A stretch of DNA of 46,318 nucleotides from Planosporangium flavigriseum (lineage in GTDB: Bacteria > Actinomycetota > Actinomycetes > Mycobacteriales > Micromonosporaceae), in contig NZ_JAATVW010000028.1 in NCBI RefSeq assembly GCF_011947225.1, forward strand, positions 1-46,318, in the 5' to 3' direction. Below, one piece after another: positions 15,915 to 24,547 of this stretch; position 1 is the first letter of the stretch, and every line of letters begins with the position of its first letter. Below the pieces are notes generated by a model, which worked only from the letters and a program-made list of their open reading frames with translations, was not told the origin of the DNA and ran no database searches. Made by a program: the position numbers and the translations under genes.

Positions 15915-17633
15915 TTACGGCATCCGCAGCGGCGTCCGGGCCGAGACGGCACGCAGGTCGGCTTCGATGCGGGCCGCGGCCCGGCGCAGCGCCGGCAGGA
16001 GGGTGGCGAGGGTGTCGGCGATCGAACCCCTGCCGGTGTGGGTGGACACGTTGACCGCGGCCACCACGGTGCCGGCGGCGTCGCGTACCGGTACGGCGAG
16101 CGAGCGCAGCCCCTCGTCCAACTCCTCGTTGACGAGGGCGTACCCGTCGGTGGCCGTGTCGCGCAGGATCTGCGCGAGCGCCGCCGGGTCGGTGACGGTC
16201 CGACTGGTCAACGGTCGCAGGTCGGCGCGGGACAGTCGGTCGAGCCGCTCGGTTTCGTCCAGCCCGGCCAGGAGGACCCGGCCCATCGAGGTCGCGTACG
16301 CGGGGAAGCGGGTGCCGACGGTGATGTCGACGCTCATGATCCGGTACGTGGGGATGCGCGCGACGTACCGGATGTCGTCGCCGTCGAGCACGGTCATCGA
16401 GGCCGATTCGTGGACCTCCCCGACCAGCCGCTCCAGGTGTGGCTGGACGATCTGGGTGAGGCTGAGTCCGGACAGGTGGGCGTAGCCGAGTTCGAGCACC
16501 CGGGGGAGTGGCCGGAAGCGCCGCCCGTCGACCTCCACGTAGCCGAGCTGTTCCAGGCTGAGCAGCGCCCGCCGTGCGGTGGCGCGGGGAAGGTCGGTGG
16601 CGTACGCGACCTCGGACAGGGTGCGACCGCCCGCCGCGTTGAGCGAGGCCAGCACGGCCAGTCCGCGGGCCAGCGACTGCAGGAAGCCGGCGCCGAGTTC
16701 CTGTTTGGCGGTCAGATTGTCAGGTGGTGCGCTGTCGGGCGCTGCCCTGCCACCGGGCTGCGTGACGGCCTCGGCCAGCGCGCGCTCCATGGCTGCCGCC
16801 TCGTCCCGCAGCCTCGGCAGCACCGCCGCCGCGAGCGACTCCACCGTGTGCCGGCTGATGTGGCTGACCACGCTCACCGCGCACACCGTCCGCCCGGACG
16901 GGTCCGCCACCGGCACCGCCACGGCGATCAGGCCCGGCTCGACGAGCTGGTTGTCGGCCGACCAGCCGCGCGCGGCGGCCTGCGTGACGCGGTCGCCGAA
17001 GTCCGCCTCGGCGGTCTCCGCGACCGTGGCGGACGTGCGCGTCGGGACGGCGGAGAAGGAGGCGTCGCAGGGGTCGGCGCGCAGGCGCGCGCGCCAGGCG
17101 CTCCACTGCTGCTCGGTCCACTCCTTCGCGAACAGCGCCCCGGGCGCGCAGCGCTCGGCCGGCAGCAGGTCCCCGATGCGGAACGCCAGCGACATGGTCC
17201 GTCGCCGGGACACCCGCGTGACGAAGCGGACGCCGTCACCGTCGGGTACGGCCAGCGAGAGCGACTCGTCGAACTCGGCGGCCAGCCGGTCGGCGATGGG
17301 GCCGAGGGTGTCCGGGATGCCGCACGCGGACAGGTACGCGTTGCCGAGTTCCAGCAGGCGGGGGGTGAGCTCCACGTCGCGGCCCGCCTGCCGAAGGTAG
17401 CCCAGGTGCACCAGCGTGCTGACGACCCGGTCCACGGTGGCCCGCGCCAGCCCGGTCGCCCGTACCAGGTCACTGGGGCGCAGGCGGTGCTCGCTGGGGG
17501 CCGACATGGCGCGCAGGACGGACAGGCCCCGGTCGAGCGGCCCCACCACCGCCTCGTCGGCGGCGGGGAGCGGCGATTGAGCGGGGGTGGGGAGCGGCGC
17601 CTGGGCGTCCGTAGGCCCGGAGGTCGAGGTCAT
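15915..17633 (-). CDS. Tandem IclR-type regulator of the pca operon (two IclR modules in one chain)
   Basis: A 572-residue protein made of two complete IclR units. The first (about 30-280) has a winged helix with LRPSDLVRATGLARATVDRV and an effector domain with GLIAVAVPVADPSGRTVCAVSV. The second (about 310-560) has LSEVAYATDLPRATARRALLSL and LRSLAVPVRDAAGTVVAAVNV. A Pro/Ala-rich head and a linker near 285-310 separate them. The start ATG 17633 has AGGAG upstream; the open frame continues to 17732. IclR proteins of the PcaR/PobR group control protocatechuate genes and bind beta-ketoadipate, protocatechuate or 4-hydroxybenzoate. Divergence from pcaI implies that role here. The second half resembles the single-module regulators at 26564-28154 more than the first half does. 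Confidence 0.88.
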   Translation of the reverse strand: MTSTSGPTDAQAPLPTPAQSPLPAADEAVVGPLDRGLSVLRAMSAPSEHRLRPSDLVRATGLARATVDRVVSTLVHLGYLRQAGRDVELTPRLLELGNAYLSACGIPDTLGPIADRLAAEFDESLSLAVPDGDGVRFVTRVSRRRTMSLAFRIGDLLPAERCAPGALFAKEWTEQQWSAWRARLRADPCDASFSAVPTRTSATVAETAEADFGDRVTQAAARGWSADNQLVEPGLIAVAVPVADPSGRTVCAVSVVSHISRHTVESLAAAVLPRLRDEAAAMERALAEAVTQPGGRAAPDSAPPDNLTAKQELGAGFLQSLARGLAVLASLNAAGGRTLSEVAYATDLPRATARRALLSLEQLGYVEVDGRRFRPLPRVLELGYAHLSGLSLTQIVQPHLERLVGEVHESASMTVLDGDDIRYVARIPTYRIMSVDITVGTRFPAYATSMGRVLLAGLDETERLDRLSRADLRPLTSRTVTDPAALAQILRDTATDGYALVNEELDEGLRSLAVPVRDAAGTVVAAVNVSTHTGRGSIADTLATLLPALRRAAARIEADLRAVSARTPLRMP

Positions 17634-17704
17634 CGGCGTGCTCCTGTAGCTCAGCGGCGGTCCAATGCCGATCGGGTGGAATCCTCTCAAATCCCGTGCC
17701 GTCA

Positions 17705-17774
17705 TTGACACTGAACCGAGAGGGGCGGACACTGCATGACGCAGATAGTGAACTAAAGTTCACCTCGCGAACAC
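17705..17774 (+). promoter_or_regulatory. pca promoter/operator region
   Basis: A perfect inverted repeat GTGAAC-TAAA-GTTCAC occupies 17748-17763, with a further half-site GCGAAC at 17767-17772 in direct orientation to the first. Two palindromic halves plus a third repeat is the layout known for PcaU/PobR-type IclR operators. A TTGACA at 17705-17710 with GACACT 17 bp later is a possible promoter for pcaI, which would place the operator just downstream of the start site. The repeat is seen directly; its function is inferred. Confidence 0.6.
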
Positions 17775-17831
17775 AAGGCGGCAATCGGGCGATCGGTTGA
17801 TCCCCACACCGCTTGGGAGCGAAAGGGGATC

Positions 17832-18662
17832 ATGGCCGACATCCGCACCCTGCACGACGCCGTGGCGGAGCTGATCCACGACGGGGACACCGTCGCGATG
17901 GAGGGCTTCACCCACCTGATCCCGTTCGCCGCCGCGCACGAGATCATCCGTCAGGGCATCACCGATCTGACGCTCGTCCGCATGACCCCGGACGTGATCT
18001 ATGACCAGCTCATCGGTGCCGGACTGGTGCGCAAGCTCGTCTTCTCCTGGGGTGGCAACCCCGGGGTCGGCTCGCTGCACCGCTTTCGCGACGCCGTGGA
18101 GAACGGCTGGCCGCGCCCCCTCGAGCTGGACGAGCACAGCCACGCCGGCATGGCCAACCGCTACGTCGCCGGCGCCTCCCGGCTGCCGTTCGCGGTGCTG
18201 CGCGGCTACCGGGGCAGCGACATCCCGACTCGCACCGACACCGTCTCGACCGTCACCTGCCCCTTCACGGGGGAGGAGCTGGCCGCAGTCGCCGCGATCA
18301 ACCCCGACGTGACCGTCATCCACGCCCAGCAGGCCGACCGCCAGGGCAACGTCCGGCTGTGGGGCCTCGTCGGCGTGCAGAAGGAGGCCGCCCTCGCGGC
18401 CGACCGGGTCCTGGTCACCGTCGAGGAGATCGTCGACGAGCTGTCGCCCCAGGCCGGCGCGGTCACCCTGCCCGCGTGGGCCATCAACGCGGTGGTGGAA
18501 GTCCCCGGCGGAGCCCACCCGTCCTACGCGGCCGGCTACTCCGTCCGCGACAACGACTTCTACAAGGCCTGGGACCCGATCGCGCGCGACCGGGAGAAGT
18601 TCCAGGCCTGGATCCGCGAGCACGTCCTGGAGAACACGGCAGAAGGAGCGGCCGCCCGATGA
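17832..18662 (+). CDS. pcaI: 3-oxoadipate CoA-transferase, alpha subunit
   Basis: One half of the family I CoA-transferase that moves CoA from succinyl-CoA to 3-oxoadipate, the penultimate step of the beta-ketoadipate pathway. At 276 residues it resembles the glutaconate-type alpha subunits used in actinobacterial pca clusters. GFTHLIPFAAAHEII near 26-40 and WGGNPGVGSLHRFRDA near 75-90 are recognisable. The start ATG 17832 follows GAAAGGGG. It overlaps pcaJ by ATGA and is the first gene of the pca operon. Confidence 0.88.
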   Translation: MADIRTLHDAVAELIHDGDTVAMEGFTHLIPFAAAHEIIRQGITDLTLVRMTPDVIYDQLIGAGLVRKLVFSWGGNPGVGSLHRFRDAVENGWPRPLELDEHSHAGMANRYVAGASRLPFAVLRGYRGSDIPTRTDTVSTVTCPFTGEELAAVAAINPDVTVIHAQQADRQGNVRLWGLVGVQKEAALAADRVLVTVEEIVDELSPQAGAVTLPAWAINAVVEVPGGAHPSYAAGYSVRDNDFYKAWDPIARDREKFQAWIREHVLENTAEGAAAR

Positions 18663-19453
18663 CCCAGACCGCCCAGCAGGCACCGGCCGCGGCCGAGTGG
18701 ACCTCCGACGAGCTGATGACGATCAACGCGGCCCGGGCGCTGGTCGGCGCCCGTACCGTCTTCGTCGGTATCGGACTGCCCAGCACCGCCGCGAACCTGG
18801 CCCGCCGGACCGCGCACCCCGACCTCGTGCTCATCTACGAGTCGGGCACGCTCGGCTCCAAGCCCACCCGACTGCCGCTGTCGATCGGCGACGGCGAGCT
18901 GGCCGACACCGCCGACGCGGTCGTCTCCGTACCCGAGATCTTCAACTACTGGCTGCAGGCCGGCCGCATCGACGTCGGCTTCCTCGGCGCCGCCCAGGTC
19001 GACCGGTACGCCAACATCAACACCACGATCGTCGACCGCGGCCCGGACAAGCCGGAGGGGCGCCTGCCAGGTGCCGGCGGCGCGCCCGAGATCGCGGCCA
19101 ACTGCGGCCGGGTACTGATGGTGCTGCGCCACTCGACCCGCAACTTCGTGAAGAAGCTCGACTTCGTCACCACCGTCGGCCACGGCTCCGGCCCCGGCGA
19201 CCGGGAACGGCTCGGGCTGCGCGGCGCCGGACCGGTCGCCGTCATCACCGACCTCGGTATCCTTCGCCCCGACCCCGCCACCTCGGAGCTGGTGCTCACC
19301 GATCTCCACCCCGGCGTGACCGTGGCGCAGGTCCGGGCCGCCACCGGCTGGGACCTCAAGGTCGCCGACACCGTCGCCACCACCGAGCCGCCCACCGCCG
19401 ACGAACTCGCCGCCCTGCGCGCCCTGCAGGCAGCCGGAAGGAGCGCGACATGA
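18659..19453 (+). CDS. pcaJ: 3-oxoadipate CoA-transferase, beta subunit
   Basis: The beta subunit (264 residues) that carries the catalytic glutamate, here probably the Glu of LIYESGTLG near residue 60. FVGIGLPSTAANLARRT and the GGAPEIAANCGR segment fit the family. It begins inside the pcaI stop (ATGA) and its own stop overlaps pcaF, so pcaI-pcaJ-pcaF are translationally coupled. Confidence 0.88.
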   Translation: MTQTAQQAPAAAEWTSDELMTINAARALVGARTVFVGIGLPSTAANLARRTAHPDLVLIYESGTLGSKPTRLPLSIGDGELADTADAVVSVPEIFNYWLQAGRIDVGFLGAAQVDRYANINTTIVDRGPDKPEGRLPGAGGAPEIAANCGRVLMVLRHSTRNFVKKLDFVTTVGHGSGPGDRERLGLRGAGPVAVITDLGILRPDPATSELVLTDLHPGVTVAQVRAATGWDLKVADTVATTEPPTADELAALRALQAAGRSAT

Positions 19454-20643
19454 CCGACCGTCTCCGCGACGTCTACATCGTCGACGCCGTACGCACCCCG
19501 ATCGGCAAGTACGGCGGCGCGCTCGCCCGCACCCGCCCCGACGATCTCGCCGCCCACGTGGTCCGGTCGCTCGTCGACCGCACGCCCGACCTCGACCCGG
19601 CGCGCATCGACGACGTGCTGTTCGGCAACGCCAACGGCGCCGGCGAGGAGAACCGCGACGTGGCGCGCATGGCCGTGCTGCTCGCCGGCCTGCCCGTCAG
19701 CGTCCCCGGCGCCACCGTCAACCGGCTGTGCGGCTCGGGCATGGAGGCCGTCATCCAGGCGGCACGGGCCATCGCGCTCGGCGACGCTTCGATCGCCATC
19801 GCCGGTGGCGTGGAGTCCATGAGCCGTGCGCCGTGGGTGCTGCCCAAGCCCGAGAAGGGCTTCCCGGCAGGGCACGAGCAGCTGCACTCCACCACGCTCG
19901 GCTGGCGGATGGTCAACCCGCGGATGCCCAAGGAGTGGACCGTGTCCCTCGGCGAGGGCACCGAACTGCTCGCCGACAAGTACGGCGTCAACCGGGAGGA
20001 CCAGGACGCCTTCGCGCTCGCCAGCCATCAGAAGGCCGCCCAGGCGTGGAAGGACGGTCGGTACGACGCGGAGGTCGTCGCGTACCCGGGCGTCGACCTC
20101 ACGCGCGACGAGTCCATCCGTTCCGACACCTCGCTGGCGGCGCTCGCGAAACTCAAGCCGGTCTTCCGGCCGGACGGCGGCACCGTGACCGCGGGCAACT
20201 CGTCGCCGCTCAACGATGGCGCCGCCGCGCTGCTGCTCGTCGATTCCGAAGGCCTGAAGGCCACCGGCCGCGAGCCGCTCGCCCGGGTCCGGGCCTCGGG
20301 CGTCGCCGGCATCGAGCCCCAGTACTTCGGGGCCGGGCCGGTCGAGGCGGTGCGCAAGGCCCTGGCCAAGGCCGGTCGCGGCTTCGGCGACCTGCACACG
20401 TTCGAACTCAACGAGGCGTTCGCCGCGCAGTCGCTCGCCTGCCTGTCCGAGTGGCCCGACCTCGACCCGGCGGTGGTCAACCCCCGTGGTGGCGCCATCG
20501 CGATCGGCCACCCGCTCGGCGCCTCCGGCGCGCGTCTCGCCGGCGCCGTCGCCCACCAGCTAGCCGCCGCCGGTAGCGGCACCGGACTCGCCGCCCTGTG
20601 CATCGGCGTCGGCCAGGGACTGGCTCTGGTCCTCGAGCGCTAA
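19450..20643 (+). CDS. pcaF: 3-oxoadipyl-CoA thiolase
   Basis: Cleaves 3-oxoadipyl-CoA with CoA to succinyl-CoA and acetyl-CoA, the final step of the pathway. 397 residues. The acyl-accepting Cys94 lies in NRLCGSGMEAV, the activating His in AIAIGHPLGASGAR, and the second Cys in ALCIGVGQG near the C-terminus. MSRAPWVLPKP and GNSSPLNDGAAALLL are typical. ATG 19450 overlaps the pcaJ stop. Other thiolase activities are conceivable, but the operon position settles the call. Confidence 0.93.
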   Translation: MTDRLRDVYIVDAVRTPIGKYGGALARTRPDDLAAHVVRSLVDRTPDLDPARIDDVLFGNANGAGEENRDVARMAVLLAGLPVSVPGATVNRLCGSGMEAVIQAARAIALGDASIAIAGGVESMSRAPWVLPKPEKGFPAGHEQLHSTTLGWRMVNPRMPKEWTVSLGEGTELLADKYGVNREDQDAFALASHQKAAQAWKDGRYDAEVVAYPGVDLTRDESIRSDTSLAALAKLKPVFRPDGGTVTAGNSSPLNDGAAALLLVDSEGLKATGREPLARVRASGVAGIEPQYFGAGPVEAVRKALAKAGRGFGDLHTFELNEAFAAQSLACLSEWPDLDPAVVNPRGGAIAIGHPLGASGARLAGAVAHQLAAAGSGTGLAALCIGVGQGLALVLER

Positions 20644-20654
20644 CGGAGACTTAC

Positions 20655-21440
20655 ATGACCGCATCCATCGAGCGGGCGCCAGCCGTGCCCGCACCAGAAG
20701 CACAGGCCGACATCGACCGCGAGATGGCCGAACTGAAGCGTGCAGCGGCCGGCAAGCCGGCGCTCCTGCACCCGGCCCGCGACTACGCCCCGTACCGCAG
20801 CAGCGCGCTGCGGTACCCGAAGAACCCTCTCGTGGTGGTCCGCGACCCGGAGGCCGTCGAGCTGTCCGGGCCGGTCTTCGGCGTCACCGACACCACCGAG
20901 CTCGACTCCGACCTCACCCGGCAGCACCAGGGCGAGCCGCTCGGTGAGCGCATCACCGTGGCCGGGCGGGTCCTCGACCGCCAGGGCCGGCCGGTACGCG
21001 GCCAGCTGGTCGAGATCTGGCAGGCGAACGCGTCCGGCCGGTACGCCCACCTGCGCGACCAGCACCCGGCGCCGCTCGACCCCAACTTCACCGGTGTCGG
21101 CCGCTGCCTGACCGACGACGAGGGTCGCTACCAGTTCACGACGATCAAGCCAGGCGCGTACCCGTGGCGCAACCACCTCAACGCCTGGCGGCCGGCCCAC
21201 ATCCACTTCTCGCTGTTCGGCACCGCGTTCACGCAGCGGCTCGTCACGCAGATGTACTTCCCGAACGATCCGCTGTTCGCGTTCGACCCGATCTACCAGT
21301 CGATCACCGACGACAAGGCCCGTGAGCGCCTGATCGCGACGTACAACCACGACCTGTCCAGCCCCGAGTGGTCGCTGGGCTACCGCTGGGACATCGTCCT
21401 CGATGGCCCGTCCGCGACCTGGATGGAGGAGGGCCGGTGA
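20655..21440 (+). CDS. pcaH: Protocatechuate 3,4-dioxygenase, beta subunit
   Basis: The catalytic Fe(III)-binding subunit that ring-cleaves protocatechuate between the hydroxyls to 3-carboxy-cis,cis-muconate. 261 residues from ATG 20655 (a longer frame upstream lies in pcaF). The four iron ligands are visible: Tyr130 in GRYAHL, Tyr169 in GAYPWRN, and His182 and His184 in AHIHFS. WRPAHIHFS and the VEIWQANASGRY strand match the intradiol dioxygenase core. It overlaps pcaG by GTGA, giving equal amounts of the two subunits. Confidence 0.95.
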   Translation: MTASIERAPAVPAPEAQADIDREMAELKRAAAGKPALLHPARDYAPYRSSALRYPKNPLVVVRDPEAVELSGPVFGVTDTTELDSDLTRQHQGEPLGERITVAGRVLDRQGRPVRGQLVEIWQANASGRYAHLRDQHPAPLDPNFTGVGRCLTDDEGRYQFTTIKPGAYPWRNHLNAWRPAHIHFSLFGTAFTQRLVTQMYFPNDPLFAFDPIYQSITDDKARERLIATYNHDLSSPEWSLGYRWDIVLDGPSATWMEEGR

Positions 21441-21994
21441 CCGCTCCCACGCCGTCCCAGACCGTCGGCCCGTTCTACGGGTACGCCCTGCCGTTCGTCG
21501 GCGGCGGCGACGTCGCCCCGGCCGGGCACGCGGGCGCCATCACCGTCCACGGCTACGTCTACGACGGCGCCGGACAGCCGATCCCCGACGCCCTGCTGGA
21601 GTTCTGGCAGACCGGCCCGGACGGCTCGACGACCGGCGCACCCGGCTCGCTGCGCCGTGACGCCACGACCGGCGCGGTCATCGGCCGCAACGGCGTCGAC
21701 TTCACCGGCTTCGGCCGGGTGCCCACCGACGCCGACGGGCACTACGTCCTGCGTACGCTGCCGCCCGGCGACTCGCCCTACATCTCGGTGTGCGTGTTCG
21801 CCCGCGGTCTGCTGCACCATCTGTTCACGCGGGCCTACCTGACCGACAGCGCCGAAGACCAGCTACTTGCCTCGCTCGCGCCGGAGCGCCGCGCGACTCT
21901 CGTCGCGGCGTGCGAGCGCGACCGGGTGTACCGCTTCGACATTCGCCTGCAGGGCGATTCGGACGAAGAGACGGTCTTCCTTGACTTCGGCTGA
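21437..21994 (+). CDS. pcaG: Protocatechuate 3,4-dioxygenase, alpha subunit
   Basis: The non-catalytic partner (185 residues) of PcaH, sharing the intradiol fold but without the iron ligand set. The N-terminal PSQTVGPFYGYALPF, which helps shape the active site of the neighbouring beta subunit, and VDFTGFGRVPTDADGHY are characteristic. GTG 21437 overlaps the pcaH stop. The gene's end overlaps the probable TTG start of pcaB. Confidence 0.94.
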   Translation: MTAPTPSQTVGPFYGYALPFVGGGDVAPAGHAGAITVHGYVYDGAGQPIPDALLEFWQTGPDGSTTGAPGSLRRDATTGAVIGRNGVDFTGFGRVPTDADGHYVLRTLPPGDSPYISVCVFARGLLHHLFTRAYLTDSAEDQLLASLAPERRATLVAACERDRVYRFDIRLQGDSDEETVFLDFG

Positions 21995-23357
21995 CCTGCC
22001 CCAGGGTGACCTCGGCCTGCTGTCCCCGGTACGCGCCGGGTCGGCGGCCGAGGCCGCCACCGGCGACGCCGCGTTCCTGCAGGCGATGCTGGACGCGGAG
22101 GCGGCGCTCACCCGGGCGCAGGCGGCGATCGGGCTCGCCCCGGCATCGGCGGCCGCCGCGGTCGGTGCCGTCGCCCGTGCCGAGGCGTACGACCTGCCCG
22201 GCCTCGCGCGGCGCGCCCGCTCCGGCGGCAATCCGGTCATCCCGCTCGTCGCCGACCTCACCGCGGCCGTCGCCGAGCGCGACCCGGACGCCGCAGCGTA
22301 CGTGCACCGCGGCGCCACCAGCCAGGACATCCTCGACACCGCCGCGATGCTGGTGGCCCGGCGCACGCTCGGGCACCTGCTCGCCGACCTCGACCGGGCC
22401 GCCGCCGCGCTGGCCCGGCTCGCCGAAGAGCACCGCGGCACGCCGATGCCCGGCCGTACCCTCACCCAGCACGCCGTGCCCACCACGTTCGGGCTCAAGG
22501 CCGCCGGCTGGCGCAACCTCGTGCTGGACGCCCGCGACCGCCTGCACGCCGTACGGGCATCCCTGCCGGCGCAGCTGGGCGGCGCCGCCGGGACCCTGGC
22601 CGCCTTCCACGAGGATGGCGGCGGCCTCGACCTGCTGTCCCGGTATGCGCAGGAGACCGGCCTGGCCGAGCCGGCGCTGCCCTGGCACACCCTGCGTACG
22701 CCCGTCGCCGACCTCGGCGCGGCGCTCGCCTTCACCGCGGGGGCGCTGGGCAAGCTCGCCGCCGACGTCCTCGTGCTGTCGCGTACCGAGATCGGCGAGG
22801 TCGCCGAGGGTAGCGGCGGCGGTTCGTCGGCGATGCCGCACAAGAGCAACCCCGTCCGCGCGACCCTCATCGCCGCGACGGCCCGGCAGGTCCCGGCCCT
22901 GGCCTCCGTCCTGTTCGGCGCGGTCGCCGCGGAGGACGAGCGCCCGGCCGGCGCCTGGCACGCCGAGTGGCAGACCCTCCGCGAGGCGCTGCGGCTCACC
23001 GGCGGCGCGGCCCGCGACGCCGCCGAACTGGCCGAGGGGCTGCGGGTGCACCCGGACCGGATGCGCGCCCACCTGGGCCTCACCGGCGGGCTCATCATCT
23101 CCGAGCGGTTGAGCGTGGCGCTCGCCGCGAAGGTCGGCCGGGTCAACGCCAAGGAGATCGTCGCCCGCGCCTCCCGGCGCGCCGCGGCCGAGGGGATCGG
23201 CCTCGACGTGGCCCTCGCCGAGGAGCCCGCGCTCGCCGGCATGCTCGACGCCGACCGGCTGCGCGAGCTCACCGACCCGGCCGGCTATCTGGGCTCGGCC
23301 GTCGCGCTTACCGACCGGGCGCTGCGGCGCAGACCGTCAGGGGAGAACAACCGATGA
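21981..23357 (+). CDS. pcaB: 3-carboxy-cis,cis-muconate cycloisomerase
   Basis: A fumarase/aspartase-superfamily enzyme converting carboxymuconate to 4-carboxymuconolactone. The signature loop GGSSAMPHKSNPVRA lies near 275-290, RGATSQDILDTAA near 110-122, and MPGRTLTQHAVPTTFG near 155. The most credible start is TTG 21981, overlapping the end of pcaG. Sequence upstream in the frame is Arg/Ser-rich shadow of pcaG, and there is no in-frame ATG before the conserved region. This gives 458 residues, the normal length. It overlaps pcaL by ATGA. Confidence 0.93.
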   Translation: MTSADLPQGDLGLLSPVRAGSAAEAATGDAAFLQAMLDAEAALTRAQAAIGLAPASAAAAVGAVARAEAYDLPGLARRARSGGNPVIPLVADLTAAVAERDPDAAAYVHRGATSQDILDTAAMLVARRTLGHLLADLDRAAAALARLAEEHRGTPMPGRTLTQHAVPTTFGLKAAGWRNLVLDARDRLHAVRASLPAQLGGAAGTLAAFHEDGGGLDLLSRYAQETGLAEPALPWHTLRTPVADLGAALAFTAGALGKLAADVLVLSRTEIGEVAEGSGGGSSAMPHKSNPVRATLIAATARQVPALASVLFGAVAAEDERPAGAWHAEWQTLREALRLTGGAARDAAELAEGLRVHPDRMRAHLGLTGGLIISERLSVALAAKVGRVNAKEIVARASRRAAAEGIGLDVALAEEPALAGMLDADRLRELTDPAGYLGSAVALTDRALRRRPSGENNR

Positions 23358-24547
23358 CCACCCTCCTGCACCACCGCCTCGACGGCCCGGAAGGCGCGCC
23401 GCCGTTGATCCTCGGCCCGTCCCTGGGTACCTCGCTGGCGGTGTGGGAGCCGTCGGTGCCCGAACTCGCCCGTACGCACCGGGTACTGCGCTTCGACCTG
23501 CCGGGCCACGGCGGGTCGCCGGTCACGGTGCTCCCGGCGGGCACCACGACAGTCGCCGACCTGGCCCGGCTCGTCCTCGACCTCGCCGACCACCACGGCT
23601 GGCAGCGGTTCGCGTACGCGGGCATCTCGCTGGGCGGCGCGATCGGCGCGTACCTGGCGCTGCACCACCCCGACCGGGTCGAAAGCCTCGCGATGATCTG
23701 CTCGTCCGCCCGATTCGGTGAACCGCAGGGGTGGGCCGATCGGGCTCAACTCGTGCGTACCCAGGGCACGAAGGCGGTGGCGGACGCGACGCCCGCGCGC
23801 TGGTTCACCGCTTCCTTCGCCGGCTCCGACCGTGCGAAGGCGCTCATCGGGGACCTGGTGGCCGCCAACGACGCCGGGTACGCCGCCTGTTGCGATGCGC
23901 TCTCCGCGTACGACCTGCGCGCGGACCTGCCCCGGATCGCCGTCCCCACGCTGGTGGTCGCGGGGCGCGACGACCCGGCCACCCCGCCGGCGCACGCCCG
24001 GGAACTCGCCGACGGCATCCCCGGCGCGAGCCTCCTCGAGGTGGCCGGCGCCGCGCACCTGGCCAACGTGGAGAAGCCCGAGGTCGTCACCGCGGCGCTG
24101 GCCCAGCACTTCGGCCCGGCGGTCAGCGGGGACCGAACCCGGCACGCGGCCGGCATGATCGTGCGGCGGGCGGTGCTCGGCGACGCCCACGTGGACCGGG
24201 CAGGCGCCAACACCACCCGGTTCACCGCGGACTTCCAGGACTTCATCACCCGGTACGCGTGGGGTGAGATCTGGACCCGCCCCGGCCTGGACCGCCGCAC
24301 CCGCTCGTGCATCACCATGACCGCGCTGGTGGCCCACGGCCACCTGGACGAGCTGGCGATGCACGTCCGCGCCGCCCTGCGCAACGGACTGACGCCCGAG
24401 GAGATCGGCGAGGTGCTGCTGCAGGTCGGCGTCTACTGCGGCGTACCGGCCGCCAACGCGGCCTTCGCCGTCGCCCAGCGCACCCTCCGCGAAGAGGGCG
24501 TCGAACTGGAACCGCTCAACCTGAACGACCCCTCCGGGAGGAACTGA
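23354..24547 (+). CDS. pcaL: Fused 3-oxoadipate enol-lactonase / 4-carboxymuconolactone decarboxylase
   Basis: A 397-residue bifunctional enzyme doing two consecutive steps. The N-terminal alpha/beta hydrolase (about 1-260; PcaD) has nucleophile Ser92 in AGISLGG, Asp in GRDDPATPP and His in GAAHLANVE. The C-terminal carboxymuconolactone decarboxylase domain (about 275-390; PcaC) has TRSCITMTALVAHGH and GEVLLQVGVYCGVPAAN. Such PcaL fusions are known in actinobacteria. ATG 23354 overlaps pcaB, and the stop is shared with the pobA start (TGATG). Confidence 0.95.
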   Translation: MTTLLHHRLDGPEGAPPLILGPSLGTSLAVWEPSVPELARTHRVLRFDLPGHGGSPVTVLPAGTTTVADLARLVLDLADHHGWQRFAYAGISLGGAIGAYLALHHPDRVESLAMICSSARFGEPQGWADRAQLVRTQGTKAVADATPARWFTASFAGSDRAKALIGDLVAANDAGYAACCDALSAYDLRADLPRIAVPTLVVAGRDDPATPPAHARELADGIPGASLLEVAGAAHLANVEKPEVVTAALAQHFGPAVSGDRTRHAAGMIVRRAVLGDAHVDRAGANTTRFTADFQDFITRYAWGEIWTRPGLDRRTRSCITMTALVAHGHLDELAMHVRAALRNGLTPEEIGEVLLQVGVYCGVPAANAAFAVAQRTLREEGVELEPLNLNDPSGRN

